The position numbers were made by a program, and so were the translations under genes. DNA of 64,000 nt, taken from assembly GCA_000720375.1 (NCBI GenBank), contig JOAA01000010.1, forward strand, positions 223,040-287,039. The letters are read 5' to 3'. A model generated the notes under the pieces. It was not told the origin of the DNA and made no database searches. It was given only the letters and a program-made list of their open reading frames with translations. Source of the stretch: Rhodococcus rhodnii (GTDB lineage: Bacteria; Actinomycetota; Actinomycetes; Mycobacteriales; Pseudonocardiaceae). Shown piece by piece: positions 54,450 through 62,306 of the stretch. The number at the start of each line of letters is the position of its first letter. The stretch's first letter is position 1.

Positions 54450-55772
54450 TCACTGGGTCCGGGTATTCCCCTTCAGGCTGTGAGTCGTCTCTCGGACCAC
54501 GACCTCCCAATCCCTGCGCGGGTCCTGGACCTGGCCGAGCGACACGATCTCGCGCCGCGACAGGAACACCGTCAGCCAGTCGACCAGGACGCGGAATTTG
54601 CGACCGGCGGTCGGCACGCGGCTCCAGTGGTACGCGCGGTGCATCAGCCACGCGGGCCAGCCACGCAGGCGGATCCCGTAGACCTGGGCGACGCCCTTGT
54701 GCAGGCCAAGGCTGGCCACCGAACCGGCGTGCTTGTGCTTGTACGGCTTCACCTTGCCGCCGCGGAGTGTGGCGATGATGTTGTCCGCCAAGACTTTCGC
54801 CTGACGGACGGCGTGCTGCGCACTGGGCGTGCACAGCGCGCCGAGTCCCGTCAGGTCCGGCACGGCCGCGCTGTCACCCGCACCCCAGACGCCTCGCAGC
54901 CCCCTGGCCTGCAAGGTTTCCGTGCAGATCAGCCGGCCGCGGAAGTCGATCGGCATCCCTGACCGCATGGCCAGCGGATTTGCCTTGACGCCCGCGGTCC
55001 ACACGACCGTGTCGGCTTCGAAGCTGGTCCCGTCGGACAGCTCGATGTGCCCGCCGACCATCGAGACCAGCTTGGTGTTCAGCCGCACCCGCATCCCGCG
55101 ATCAGCCAGCCGGCGGATCGTGTAGTCCGACATCGCCGGGCTGACCTCGGGCAGGATCCGATCGGCGGCTTCGACGAGAACCCATTTCATGTCCACAGCA
55201 GACAGTCCCTTGTGGACCTTGAGGGCATACCTGGCCATGTCCTCCAGTTCGCCGAACACCTCGACACCGGCGTATCCCCCGCCGACCACGACGAACGTCA
55301 GCGCCCGCTCCCTGCGTTCCGGCGTGCTCGACGCGACATCCAGCCGGGACAGCACGTGGTTGCGCAGATAGATGGCCTCGCCGACGGTCGCGAACCCGAT
55401 TCCCGACTCCGCCAGGCCCGGGATCGGCAGCGTCCGTGACACCGAACCCGCCGCCAGCACAAGGATGTCGTACGGCATCGACGTCGGCAGGCCCTCAGCC
55501 GGAACGACGGTGGCGACCTTGCGTTCGTGGTCGACGCTGGTGACCTTGCCGGTCACCACAGTGCATTTCGGCAGCACCCGGCGCAGCGGCACGACCACAT
55601 GCCGCGGCTCGATCGAACCGGCCGCCGCCTCCGGCAGGAACGGCTGGTACGTCATGTTCGGCTGCGGGTCGACGACGGTCACCCTCGCTTCCCCGGCACG
55701 CAGTTTCTTCTGCAAGCGAATGGCGGTGTACATCCCGACATACCCGCCACCGACGATCAGGATGTGAGTCAT
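54450..55772 (-). CDS. ndh: Type II NADH:quinone oxidoreductase
   Basis: 440-residue flavoprotein that passes electrons from NADH to quinone without pumping protons. FAD site: ILIVGGGYVGMYTAIRLQKK (residues 4-23); NADH site: FVVVGGGYAGVEVFGELEDM (near 165); second FAD region: GVWGAGDSAAVPDLTG. The C-terminal amphipathic part (RGWPAWLMHRAYHWSRVPTA and following) anchors it to the membrane. The ATG at 55772 is the family start; the long frame upstream is spurious. It is the first gene of the ndh-pnuC-(membrane protein) unit. Confidence 0.9.
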   Translation of the reverse strand: MTHILIVGGGYVGMYTAIRLQKKLRAGEARVTVVDPQPNMTYQPFLPEAAAGSIEPRHVVVPLRRVLPKCTVVTGKVTSVDHERKVATVVPAEGLPTSMPYDILVLAAGSVSRTLPIPGLAESGIGFATVGEAIYLRNHVLSRLDVASSTPERRERALTFVVVGGGYAGVEVFGELEDMARYALKVHKGLSAVDMKWVLVEAADRILPEVSPAMSDYTIRRLADRGMRVRLNTKLVSMVGGHIELSDGTSFEADTVVWTAGVKANPLAMRSGMPIDFRGRLICTETLQARGLRGVWGAGDSAAVPDLTGLGALCTPSAQHAVRQAKVLADNIIATLRGGKVKPYKHKHAGSVASLGLHKGVAQVYGIRLRGWPAWLMHRAYHWSRVPTAGRKFRVLVDWLTVFLSRREIVSLGQVQDPRRDWEVVVRETTHSLKGNTRTQ

Positions 55773-55941
55773 ACCTTGAGCGTGCTCGGATGGACGCGAA
55801 CAGACCTCACCTATGCGACCCGGCGTACTCCCTCCTGAGGACGAACCGCGCCCGGGACCTTGGTCCCACGATAGGGGGACACGAGTAGCGCCTAGATCAA
55901 GAACAGTCCATAGTGGATCTACCGGTGGGGACCGGGGAGAA

Positions 55942-55982
55942 GGCCTCCTGGAGTGCAGCGCACCACTACACTCCAGGAGGCC
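55942..55982. terminator. 14-bp perfect hairpin in the ndh/fasR intergenic region
   Basis: Arms GGCCTCCTGGAGTG (55942-55955) and CACTCCAGGAGGCC (55969-55982). It lies upstream of both divergent genes, not after a stop, so it may be a relic terminator or an upstream regulatory palindrome. The region 55773-56258 (486 bp) holds this hairpin and two repeat copies, and no gene. Confidence 0.6.
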
Positions 55983-56034
55983 ATTTACTTCGGTGCGTTT
56001 CGCGCACCTTCGCCACTGCCCTGTCGTCCGATTT

Positions 56035-56148
56035 CTGGGGGCCGAGCCCCCAGACCCCACGGTGCGGCGTCCCGTTGTGCGGCATTCCCAGCGGGGGCCG
56101 CGCGAGCTGTTTTCCTCTGGGGGCCGAGCCCCCAGACCCCACGGTGCG
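56035..56148. repeat. Two isolated copies related to the 51063-51665 array
   Basis: An identical 32-bp sequence occurs at 56035-56066 and 56117-56148; it begins CTGGGGGCCGAGCCCCCAGA, then CCCCACGGTGCG. The second copy is followed by CCAGCGCTGGGCGCGTTGG and GACCAGC, matching the order of blocks in the tandem units near 51,200. It shows that the unit is a dispersed genomic repeat. Confidence 0.85.
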
Positions 56149-56258
56149 AGCTTGTTCCGACCCAGCGCTGGGCGCGTTGGTCGTTGACCAGCAATGGATT
56201 CCCCTTCGGCGCGCCGGGTGCGTGCGGCGGGTCTTCCATGGCGTGTAAAGCTGTCAGG

Positions 56259-57467
56259 ATGAGAGCAGGGGCCATTTCCGCGAAGACGCTGGCCGAGCTG
56301 GAACGTGCGTCCGGCAAGCTCGCGTCGGCCACCCTCGCCGCGATGGACTCCCAGTTCCCGTGGTTCAGCCGGATGCCGGCCGACCAGCGCGCCAGCGTCC
56401 TGCTGATCGCGCAGTCCGGTGTCGCGGGCTTCACCGCGTGGCTCAAGGACGAGACCGCGTCGCTACGACTCACCACCGACGTCTTCCGCGCCGCCCCCCG
56501 TGACCTGTCCCGGTGGATCAGCCTCCGGCAAACCGTCGAACTGGTCCGGGTCGCGCTGCAGGTCTTCGAGGGCCAAGTCCCTGACCTGGCGGCCGACGAC
56601 AACGAACGAGCCATCCTCAGCGAAGCGGTCCTGCGTTACGGCCGCGAAGTCGCGTTCGCGTCAGCCATGTCGTACGCCTCCGCGGCCGAAGCACGAGGCG
56701 CCTGGGACGCACGGCTCGAAGCACTGGTCGTGGACGGCATTGTCCGTGGGGACGCCGAGGAAGCCCTGCTGTCACGTGCGGCGGCGCTCGGGTGGGACCC
56801 GGCAGCTGAGGCGACCGTGCTCGTCGGTAACCGGCCGTCCGATGACCCGCCGACGGTCGTCTACGAAGTCCGTAGCCGTGCCGCGCGCCTCGGGCGAGCG
56901 GTTCTGCTGAGCGTGCAAGGGACCCGTCTCGTGGTTGTCCTCGCAGGTCCGACGGATGACCTTGTCGGTGAGGAACGCCGTGGTCGTGCTCCCAGCAAGG
57001 CCGTGCTTGACCGGATCACCGCCGCGTTCGGCGACGGTCCCGTGGTCGCGGGCCCGACCGTGGCGAGCCTGGCCGAAGCGCATCGCAGTGCTGCTGACGC
57101 GCTGTCTGGGTTGCGGGCCGTGGTCGGCTGGCCCGCGGCGCCGAGGCCGGTTCGCTCCACCGACTTGCTGCCGGAACGGGCCCTGGCCGGGGATCCCGAG
57201 GCGGAGTGGCAGCTGGTCGACCGGATCGCGCGGCCACTGGAGGACGCGGGCGGGTCGCTGTTGGAGACCGTGGACACGTATCTCGAGGTCGGGGGCGTGC
57301 TGGAGACGTGCGCACGGCAGCTGTTCGTGCACCCGAACACGGTCCGCTATAGGCTGCGCCGCGTCGCCGAGCTCACCGGGCGCAACGCCAATGATCCACG
57401 GGATTCTCTGGTACTTCGGGTCGCGTTGGCGGTGGGCCGCTTGGCCAGGGCGCGTGGGCTCTGGTAG
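56259..57467 (+). CDS. fasR: PucR/CdaR-type regulator of fatty-acid synthesis, FasR-like
   Basis: 402-residue regulator. The N-terminal two-thirds carry a helical domain (ELERASGKLASATLAAMDSQ) and a GGDEF-like fold remnant of the CdaR family. The C-terminus is the PucR HTH: VDTYLEVGGVLETCARQLFV and HPNTVRYRLRRVAELTGRN. In Streptomyces the same gene (fasR) stands directly before fabD and activates the fab operon; mycobacterial Rv2242 holds the same place between aceE and fabD. It is unrelated to the TetR-type FasR of M. tuberculosis. Start: ATG at 56259; no clear ribosome site. The long upstream frame runs through repeats and is not real. Confidence 0.88.
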   Translation: MRAGAISAKTLAELERASGKLASATLAAMDSQFPWFSRMPADQRASVLLIAQSGVAGFTAWLKDETASLRLTTDVFRAAPRDLSRWISLRQTVELVRVALQVFEGQVPDLAADDNERAILSEAVLRYGREVAFASAMSYASAAEARGAWDARLEALVVDGIVRGDAEEALLSRAAALGWDPAAEATVLVGNRPSDDPPTVVYEVRSRAARLGRAVLLSVQGTRLVVVLAGPTDDLVGEERRGRAPSKAVLDRITAAFGDGPVVAGPTVASLAEAHRSAADALSGLRAVVGWPAAPRPVRSTDLLPERALAGDPEAEWQLVDRIARPLEDAGGSLLETVDTYLEVGGVLETCARQLFVHPNTVRYRLRRVAELTGRNANDPRDSLVLRVALAVGRLARARGLW

Positions 57468-57564
57468 ACCCGCGAGTGACACACATAACGCGCGTCCCGC
57501 ATTGGTGACGACCGTTCACGTCCACAACGTTTTCCCGTTTCAGCCCGCCATCTCCCGGTAACAG

Positions 57565-57581
57565 TTGTAGACACGCTACAA
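57565..57581. promoter_or_regulatory. Palindrome upstream of fabD
   Basis: TTGTAG-N5-CTACAA is a perfect 6-5-6 inverted repeat, 69 bp before the fabD start and inside the only promoter-sized gap (182 bp) of the fas operon. It is a candidate binding site for the FasR-like regulator or another lipid-responsive factor. Confidence 0.45.
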
Positions 57582-57649
57582 AATCTCCCGACAGACTTGG
57601 TGACTGGCAGCATCCCGGCGGCCGGGCGGGAAAGTGTTCAGTTGACCGT

Positions 57650-58570
57650 GTGATCGCGATACTCGCCCCTGGCCAGGGCTCCCAGACCCCCGGAATGCTG
57701 GCACCGTGGCTCGAGCTGGACGGCGCCGAGGAGCGCCTCGCCGGCTGGTCCGAGCGCGCAGGCCTGGATCTGCGGACGCTGGGCACCACGGCCACCGCGG
57801 AGGAGATCGTCGACACGTCGGTCACGCAGCCGCTGGTCGTGGCCGCCGCGCTGCTGGCGCAGGCGGAGATCGAGAAGCGGTTCGCACTGCCCGCCGACAC
57901 GATCATCGCCGGGCACTCGGTTGGCGAGCTGGCCGCGGCCGCTGTCGCCGGAGTGCTCACCGCCGATGACGCCGTCGGGCTCGCCGGTGTGCGTGGCCGG
58001 GAAATGGCCGCCGCGTGCGCGCTGCACCCGACCGGGATGACCGCGATCCTGGGCGGTGAACGCCAGGTCGTGCTGGACAAGCTGGCCGAGTACGGCGTCG
58101 ACCCGGCCAACCAGAACGGTGCGGGCCAGATCGTCGCCGCGGGCGACAAGGACGCGCTGGAGCGGCTCGCCGCCGACCTGCCCACTGGGGTGAAAGCCAG
58201 GGCGCTGAAGGTCGCGGGCGCGTTCCACACGAAGTACATGGCGCCTGCGCAGGACGCGTTGCGCGCGTACGCCAGCACGGTCGGCACGAAAGACCCGGCG
58301 CGGACCCTGCTGTCCAATGCCGACGGCGGCGAGGTGACCTCTGGTGCGGAAACCCTGACCAGGCTGGTCGACCAGGTGACGCGGCCGGTGAAGTGGGACG
58401 CCTGCATGGCGACCCTCGGCGAGCGCGGCGTCACGGTGGTGGTCGAGCTGCCACCGGCAGGCGCGCTGGTCGGATTGATCAAACGGGAACTGCCGTCGGT
58501 GGAACGCATCCGGCTCAAGACCCCGGCGGATTTGGACTCTCTCACGCAGTTCGTGGAAGGCAGCAAGTGA
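57650..58570 (+). CDS. fabD: Malonyl-CoA:ACP transacylase
   Basis: 306-residue enzyme that loads malonyl groups onto acyl carrier protein for fatty-acid elongation. Nucleophile S90 in IIAGHSVGELAA; oxyanion glutamine in LAPGQGSQTPGM; catalytic histidine near 196 in VAGAFHTKYM. GTG start. It overlaps fabH by four bases (GTGA) and is the first enzyme of the fas operon. It matches the Streptomyces and Mycobacterium gene order. Confidence 0.95.
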   Translation: MIAILAPGQGSQTPGMLAPWLELDGAEERLAGWSERAGLDLRTLGTTATAEEIVDTSVTQPLVVAAALLAQAEIEKRFALPADTIIAGHSVGELAAAAVAGVLTADDAVGLAGVRGREMAAACALHPTGMTAILGGERQVVLDKLAEYGVDPANQNGAGQIVAAGDKDALERLAADLPTGVKARALKVAGAFHTKYMAPAQDALRAYASTVGTKDPARTLLSNADGGEVTSGAETLTRLVDQVTRPVKWDACMATLGERGVTVVVELPPAGALVGLIKRELPSVERIRLKTPADLDSLTQFVEGSK

Positions 58571-59544
58571 GCACCTCCCTCAACATCGCCACCGGACCGG
58601 CAGGCAGCCGGATCCTCGGCGTGGGCAGCTTTCGTCCCGAGCAGGTCGTCACCAACGACGACCTGTCCCAGCGGATGGACACCAACGACGAGTGGATCCG
58701 CACCAGGGTCGGCATCATCGAGCGCCGGTTCGCCCGCCCGGACGAGTCCCTTGTGGACATGGCGGTCACCGCGGGGACCCGCGCGATCGAGGACGCCGGG
58801 CTGCAGCCGTCCGATTTGGACACAGTGATCGTGGCGAACTGCACGATGCCCTCGCCCATCCCGAACGCGGCCGCACAGGTCGCCGACCGGATCGGTGTCA
58901 AGGCCGCTGGCGCGTTCGACCTGAACGCCGCGTGCGCCGGGTTCTGCTACTCCCTGGCCACCGCGTCGGACCTGATCCGCTCCGGCTCCGCCGGCCGGGT
59001 GCTGGTGATCGGCGCGGAGAAGCTGACCGACTGGGTGGATCCCACCGACCGGGCGAACGCGATCATCTTCGCCGACGGTGCCGGTGCCGCCGTTGTCGGA
59101 CCGTCCGACGAGCCGGGCATCGGCCCGGTGGCGTGGGGCAGCGCGGGTGACATGGTCGACATGATCTACAACCGCGACAACAGGTACATCTACCAGGAAG
59201 GCCAGACGGTCTTCCGCTGGGCGACAACGCAGATCGCGCCGATCGCGTTGCGCGCGCTGGAACTCGCGGGACTGCAGCCGTCCGATGTGGACGCTCTGAT
59301 CCCGCACCAGGCGAACCTGCGGATCGTCGAGGCGATCGCCAAGCGGCTGCGCAAGGAAGGCGCACGGGAGAAGATGGAGGTGGCCGACGACATCGTCTAC
59401 ACCGGCAACACCTCGTCGGCGTCCATCCCGATCGCGCTGGACCACATGCGCAAGGCGGGCCGGGTCAACACCGGCGACGTGCTGCTGATGGTCGGGTTCG
59501 GCGCGGGCCTGTCCTACGCGGGACAGGTCGTGATCAGCCCGTAG
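58567..59544 (+). CDS. fabH: 3-oxoacyl-ACP synthase III
   Basis: 325-residue KASIII, which starts fatty-acid chains by joining an acyl-CoA with malonyl-ACP. Triad: Cys near 123 (DLNAACAGFCYS), His near 247 (LIPHQANLRIVE) and Asn near 281 (YTGNTSSASIPIA). The substrate-entry region WVDPTDRANAIIFADGAGA is normal. The GTG overlaps the fabD stop. Its presence in the fab operon is the Streptomyces layout; mycobacteria lack fabH at this place. In actinomycetes it decides branched versus straight starter units. Confidence 0.95.
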   Translation: MSTSLNIATGPAGSRILGVGSFRPEQVVTNDDLSQRMDTNDEWIRTRVGIIERRFARPDESLVDMAVTAGTRAIEDAGLQPSDLDTVIVANCTMPSPIPNAAAQVADRIGVKAAGAFDLNAACAGFCYSLATASDLIRSGSAGRVLVIGAEKLTDWVDPTDRANAIIFADGAGAAVVGPSDEPGIGPVAWGSAGDMVDMIYNRDNRYIYQEGQTVFRWATTQIAPIALRALELAGLQPSDVDALIPHQANLRIVEAIAKRLRKEGAREKMEVADDIVYTGNTSSASIPIALDHMRKAGRVNTGDVLLMVGFGAGLSYAGQVVISP

Positions 59545-59608
59545 ACTCCCGCCGGGCGCCCAGTCGCCCGTCGGTGGATTGACCGGAATGACAGAAAGGG
59601 AAAGATCG

Positions 59609-59851
59609 ATGGCGAACGAAGAAGTCCTGACAGGTCTCGCCGACATCGTCGAAGAGGTCGCGGGCGTGGCCAAGGACGACGTCACCGTCGAGAAGTCCTT
59701 CGTGGACGACTTGGACATCGACTCGTTGTCCATGGTGGAGATCGCCGTGCAGGCCGAGGACAAGTTCGGCGTGAAGATCCCGGACGACGAGCTGGCGAAC
59801 CTCAAGACGGTCGGCGACGCGGTCGACTACATCACCAAGAACACCGTGTGA
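59609..59851 (+). CDS. acpP: Acyl carrier protein
   Basis: 80-residue acidic carrier of growing fatty acids. The phosphopantetheine serine is S39 in FVDDLDIDSLSMVEI. The ATG at 59609 follows GAAAGGGAAAG; the frame extends 10 codons upstream, but those do not fit the family. Third gene of the fas operon, 64 bp after fabH. A hairpin follows before fabF. Confidence 0.95.
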   Translation: MANEEVLTGLADIVEEVAGVAKDDVTVEKSFVDDLDIDSLSMVEIAVQAEDKFGVKIPDDELANLKTVGDAVDYITKNTV

Positions 59852-59866
59852 GTTGAGCCGGCGTAT

Positions 59867-59893
59867 CCGCCTCAGCAACGACTGCCGAGGCGG
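59867..59893 (+). other. Hairpin between acpP and fabF
   Basis: CCGCCTC (59867-59873) and GAGGCGG (59887-59893). Placed after acpP inside the operon, it could stabilise the acpP message or partly end transcription, fitting the high demand for ACP. Confidence 0.5.
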
Positions 59894-59926
59894 CGTCGGC
59901 CCCACCCCAAGGGCGGAGAAGAGGGA

Positions 59927-61156
59927 ATGAGCAACGACATCGTCATCACCGGGCTGGGCGCGACCACACCGCTCGGCGGCGACGTGACGTCCACATGGGA
60001 CGCATTGCTTGCCGGTAAGAGTGGCGTGGACACCATCTCGGCTAGCTGGCCCACGGACCTGGGGTTGCCCACCTGGATCGCCGCCGAACTCGCGGTCGAG
60101 CCGACCGAGGTGCTGCCGCGCGTCGAAGCCCGCAGGCTGGACCGGTGTGAGCAGGTCGCGGTGATCGCGTCGCGGCAGGCGTGGGCTGACGCCGGCCTGA
60201 GCGCCGACGCCGTCGACCCCGATCGCCTCGGGGTGGTCATCGGCACCGGCATCGGCGGCGCGCACACGCTGCTCGGACAGCACGATTTGCTGGAAGGCCC
60301 CGGCCTGCGCAAGGTCTCGCCGCTGACTGTGCCGATGCTGATGCCCAACGGGCCCGCCGCGCACGTCGGCATCGAACTCAAGGCCCGTGCCGGTGTGCAC
60401 GCGCCGGTGTCCGCCTGTGCCTCCGGCGCCGAGGCCATCGCCTGGGCGTACCGCATGCTCAAGTCGGGCGAGGCGGACGTGGTCGTGGCCGGTGGCGCGG
60501 AAGCCGCGATCGCCGGGATCACCATGGCCGGCTTCTGCCAGGCCCGCACCATGAGCACCAACAACGACGAGCCGACCAAGGCGTCGCGCCCGTTCGACGT
60601 GCACCGCGACGGCTTCGTGCTCGGTGAGGGTGCCGGAATCATGGTCCTCGAACTGGAGGAGCACGCGAAGGCCCGCGGCGCCAAGATCTACGGCAAGCTG
60701 GCCGGAATCGGCACCAGCTCCGACGGCTACCACATCACCGCGCCGGACCCGGAGGGCGCGGGACAATCCCGGGCGATGGCCGCGGCACTGCGCACCGGTG
60801 GCCTCAGCCCCGCCGACATCGGGCACGTCAACTGCCACGCGACGTCGACATCGGTCGGCGACGTGACCGAGACCGTCGCCATCCGCAAGGCGATCGGTGA
60901 GCACCCGATCCTGACCGCTCCCAAGGGCGCCCTCGGGCACATGCTCGGCGCGGCCGGTGCGGTCGAGGCGATCATCACCGTTCTGTCCATTCGGGACAGT
61001 GTCATTCCCGCGACGCTCAACCTCGAGGAGCTCGACCCCGGCGTCGTGCACGACGTGGTGGCGGGCGAGCCACGCAAGGTCGACCTGAAGGCCGCGATGA
61101 ACGACTCGTTCGGCTTCGGCGGGCACAACGTGGCCCTTGCCTTCACCGCCGCCTGA
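59927..61156 (+). CDS. fabF: 3-oxoacyl-ACP synthase II
   Basis: 409-residue KASII that elongates acyl-ACP. Active site: C164 (PVSACASGAEA), H304 (NCHATSTSVGD) and H338 (ALGHMLGAAGAVE), with the conserved Lys in TAPKGALGH. The ATG at 59927 follows a GAGGGA site. Last gene of the fas operon, ending at a strong hairpin. Mycobacterial KasA is the equivalent; nothing indicates mycolic-acid specificity here. Confidence 0.95.
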   Translation: MSNDIVITGLGATTPLGGDVTSTWDALLAGKSGVDTISASWPTDLGLPTWIAAELAVEPTEVLPRVEARRLDRCEQVAVIASRQAWADAGLSADAVDPDRLGVVIGTGIGGAHTLLGQHDLLEGPGLRKVSPLTVPMLMPNGPAAHVGIELKARAGVHAPVSACASGAEAIAWAYRMLKSGEADVVVAGGAEAAIAGITMAGFCQARTMSTNNDEPTKASRPFDVHRDGFVLGEGAGIMVLELEEHAKARGAKIYGKLAGIGTSSDGYHITAPDPEGAGQSRAMAAALRTGGLSPADIGHVNCHATSTSVGDVTETVAIRKAIGEHPILTAPKGALGHMLGAAGAVEAIITVLSIRDSVIPATLNLEELDPGVVHDVVAGEPRKVDLKAAMNDSFGFGGHNVALAFTAA

Positions 61157-61184
61157 GTTACCCCGCGGTAACGATTAGCCGCGC

Positions 61185-61214
61185 AGGGCCGCCCTTACGA
61201 CGAAGGGCGGCCCT
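61185..61214 (+). terminator. 12-bp perfect hairpin ending the fas operon
   Basis: Arms AGGGCCGCCCTT (61185-61196) and AAGGGCGGCCCT (61203-61214), six-base loop. A further palindrome, GTTACC-N4-GGTAAC, lies directly after the stop codon (61157-61172). Confidence 0.9.
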
Positions 61215-61248
61215 CGTGTCGTAATTAGTCGGTGTAAGTTCCGGGGTC

Positions 61249-62298
61249 ATGCGAACCCGTCTGGTCTCGTTAAGCCTCTTGTCCGTGGTCGCACTGGTGG
61301 CGTCCGGGTGTTCGTCGGAGACGACCCCACAGGCGCCACCGAAGAAGGCCGCTCTGGTGATCGCACAGGGCGGGCTCGGCGACGAGTCGTACAACGACCT
61401 CGCGATGTCCGGTTTCACCGCGGCGACCAAGGAAAAGGGCGTCGAGGGCCAGCACATCGAGTCCAGTGACGTGGTCGCGCAGGGCGAGCAGCTGCTGCGC
61501 CGTGCGGGCACGTCGGGCTACGGCCTGGTGATCGACCTGGAGTTCTCGCACGGCGAGATCCTGCCGACCATCGCCGCGGCGTACCCGAACGTGCAGTGGG
61601 CGTTCCTGAACAACAAGATCGACGGCCCGAACATCACGTCGGTGCTGTTCGCCGAGCACGACGGGTCCTACCTGGCCGGTGCGCTCGCGGCGATGATGAC
61701 CACGCAGACCGGCAACCCGAAGATCAACGCGGACAAGAAGATCGGCGTGATCGGCGGGACCAAGTCGGTCGGTATCGACAAGTTCCTGTCCGGCTACATC
61801 CAGGGCGCCAAGGACGTCGACCAGTCCATCGAGGTGCTGACCGCGTACAGCAACGCCTTCGGCGACCCGACCAAGGGTTCGCAGCTCGCCGAAACCATGT
61901 TCCAGCAGGGCGCGGACATCGTGTACCACGTGGCAGGCGGCACCGGCGCCGGCGTGATCGAGGCGGCCAAGAAGAACAACCGCTACGCCATCGGCGTCGA
62001 CGACAACCAGGACAAGCTGGCCCCCGGGTTCGTGCTGACCAGCGTCCTCAAGCGCGCCGACCTCGGAGTTCGCCGGGTTGTCGACGCCTACGGGGACAAC
62101 AAGCCCCTGGGCGGCCAGGTGATCAACCTGGGTCTCGCCGACGGCGCGGTCGGCCTGACCGACTTCGAGTTCACCAAGAACGAGATCCCGGAGACCGTCC
62201 GCGCCAAGGTGGACGAGTTGAAGCAGAAGATCATTTCCGGTCAACTGAAGGTGTGGAACGTGATCGACCAGGGCTACCCCGCCTGGTTGCAGGGCTGA
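61249..62298 (+). CDS. BMP-family substrate-binding lipoprotein
   Basis: 349-residue lipoprotein of the basic membrane protein (PnrA/Med) family, the binding part of nucleoside ABC importers. Lipobox LVASGC at the end of the signal peptide (Cys 21). Family blocks: IAQGGLGDESYNDLAMSGF, YGLVIDLEFSHGEIL, KIGVIGGTKSVGIDKF and DIVYHVAGGTGAGVIEAA. It is followed 8 bp later by the ABC ATPase and then a permease. The ligand is probably a purine or other nucleoside, by family likeness only. Confidence 0.9.
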   Translation: MRTRLVSLSLLSVVALVASGCSSETTPQAPPKKAALVIAQGGLGDESYNDLAMSGFTAATKEKGVEGQHIESSDVVAQGEQLLRRAGTSGYGLVIDLEFSHGEILPTIAAAYPNVQWAFLNNKIDGPNITSVLFAEHDGSYLAGALAAMMTTQTGNPKINADKKIGVIGGTKSVGIDKFLSGYIQGAKDVDQSIEVLTAYSNAFGDPTKGSQLAETMFQQGADIVYHVAGGTGAGVIEAAKKNNRYAIGVDDNQDKLAPGFVLTSVLKRADLGVRRVVDAYGDNKPLGGQVINLGLADGAVGLTDFEFTKNEIPETVRAKVDELKQKIISGQLKVWNVIDQGYPAWLQG

Positions 62299-62306
62299 CC
62301 TTCGAA

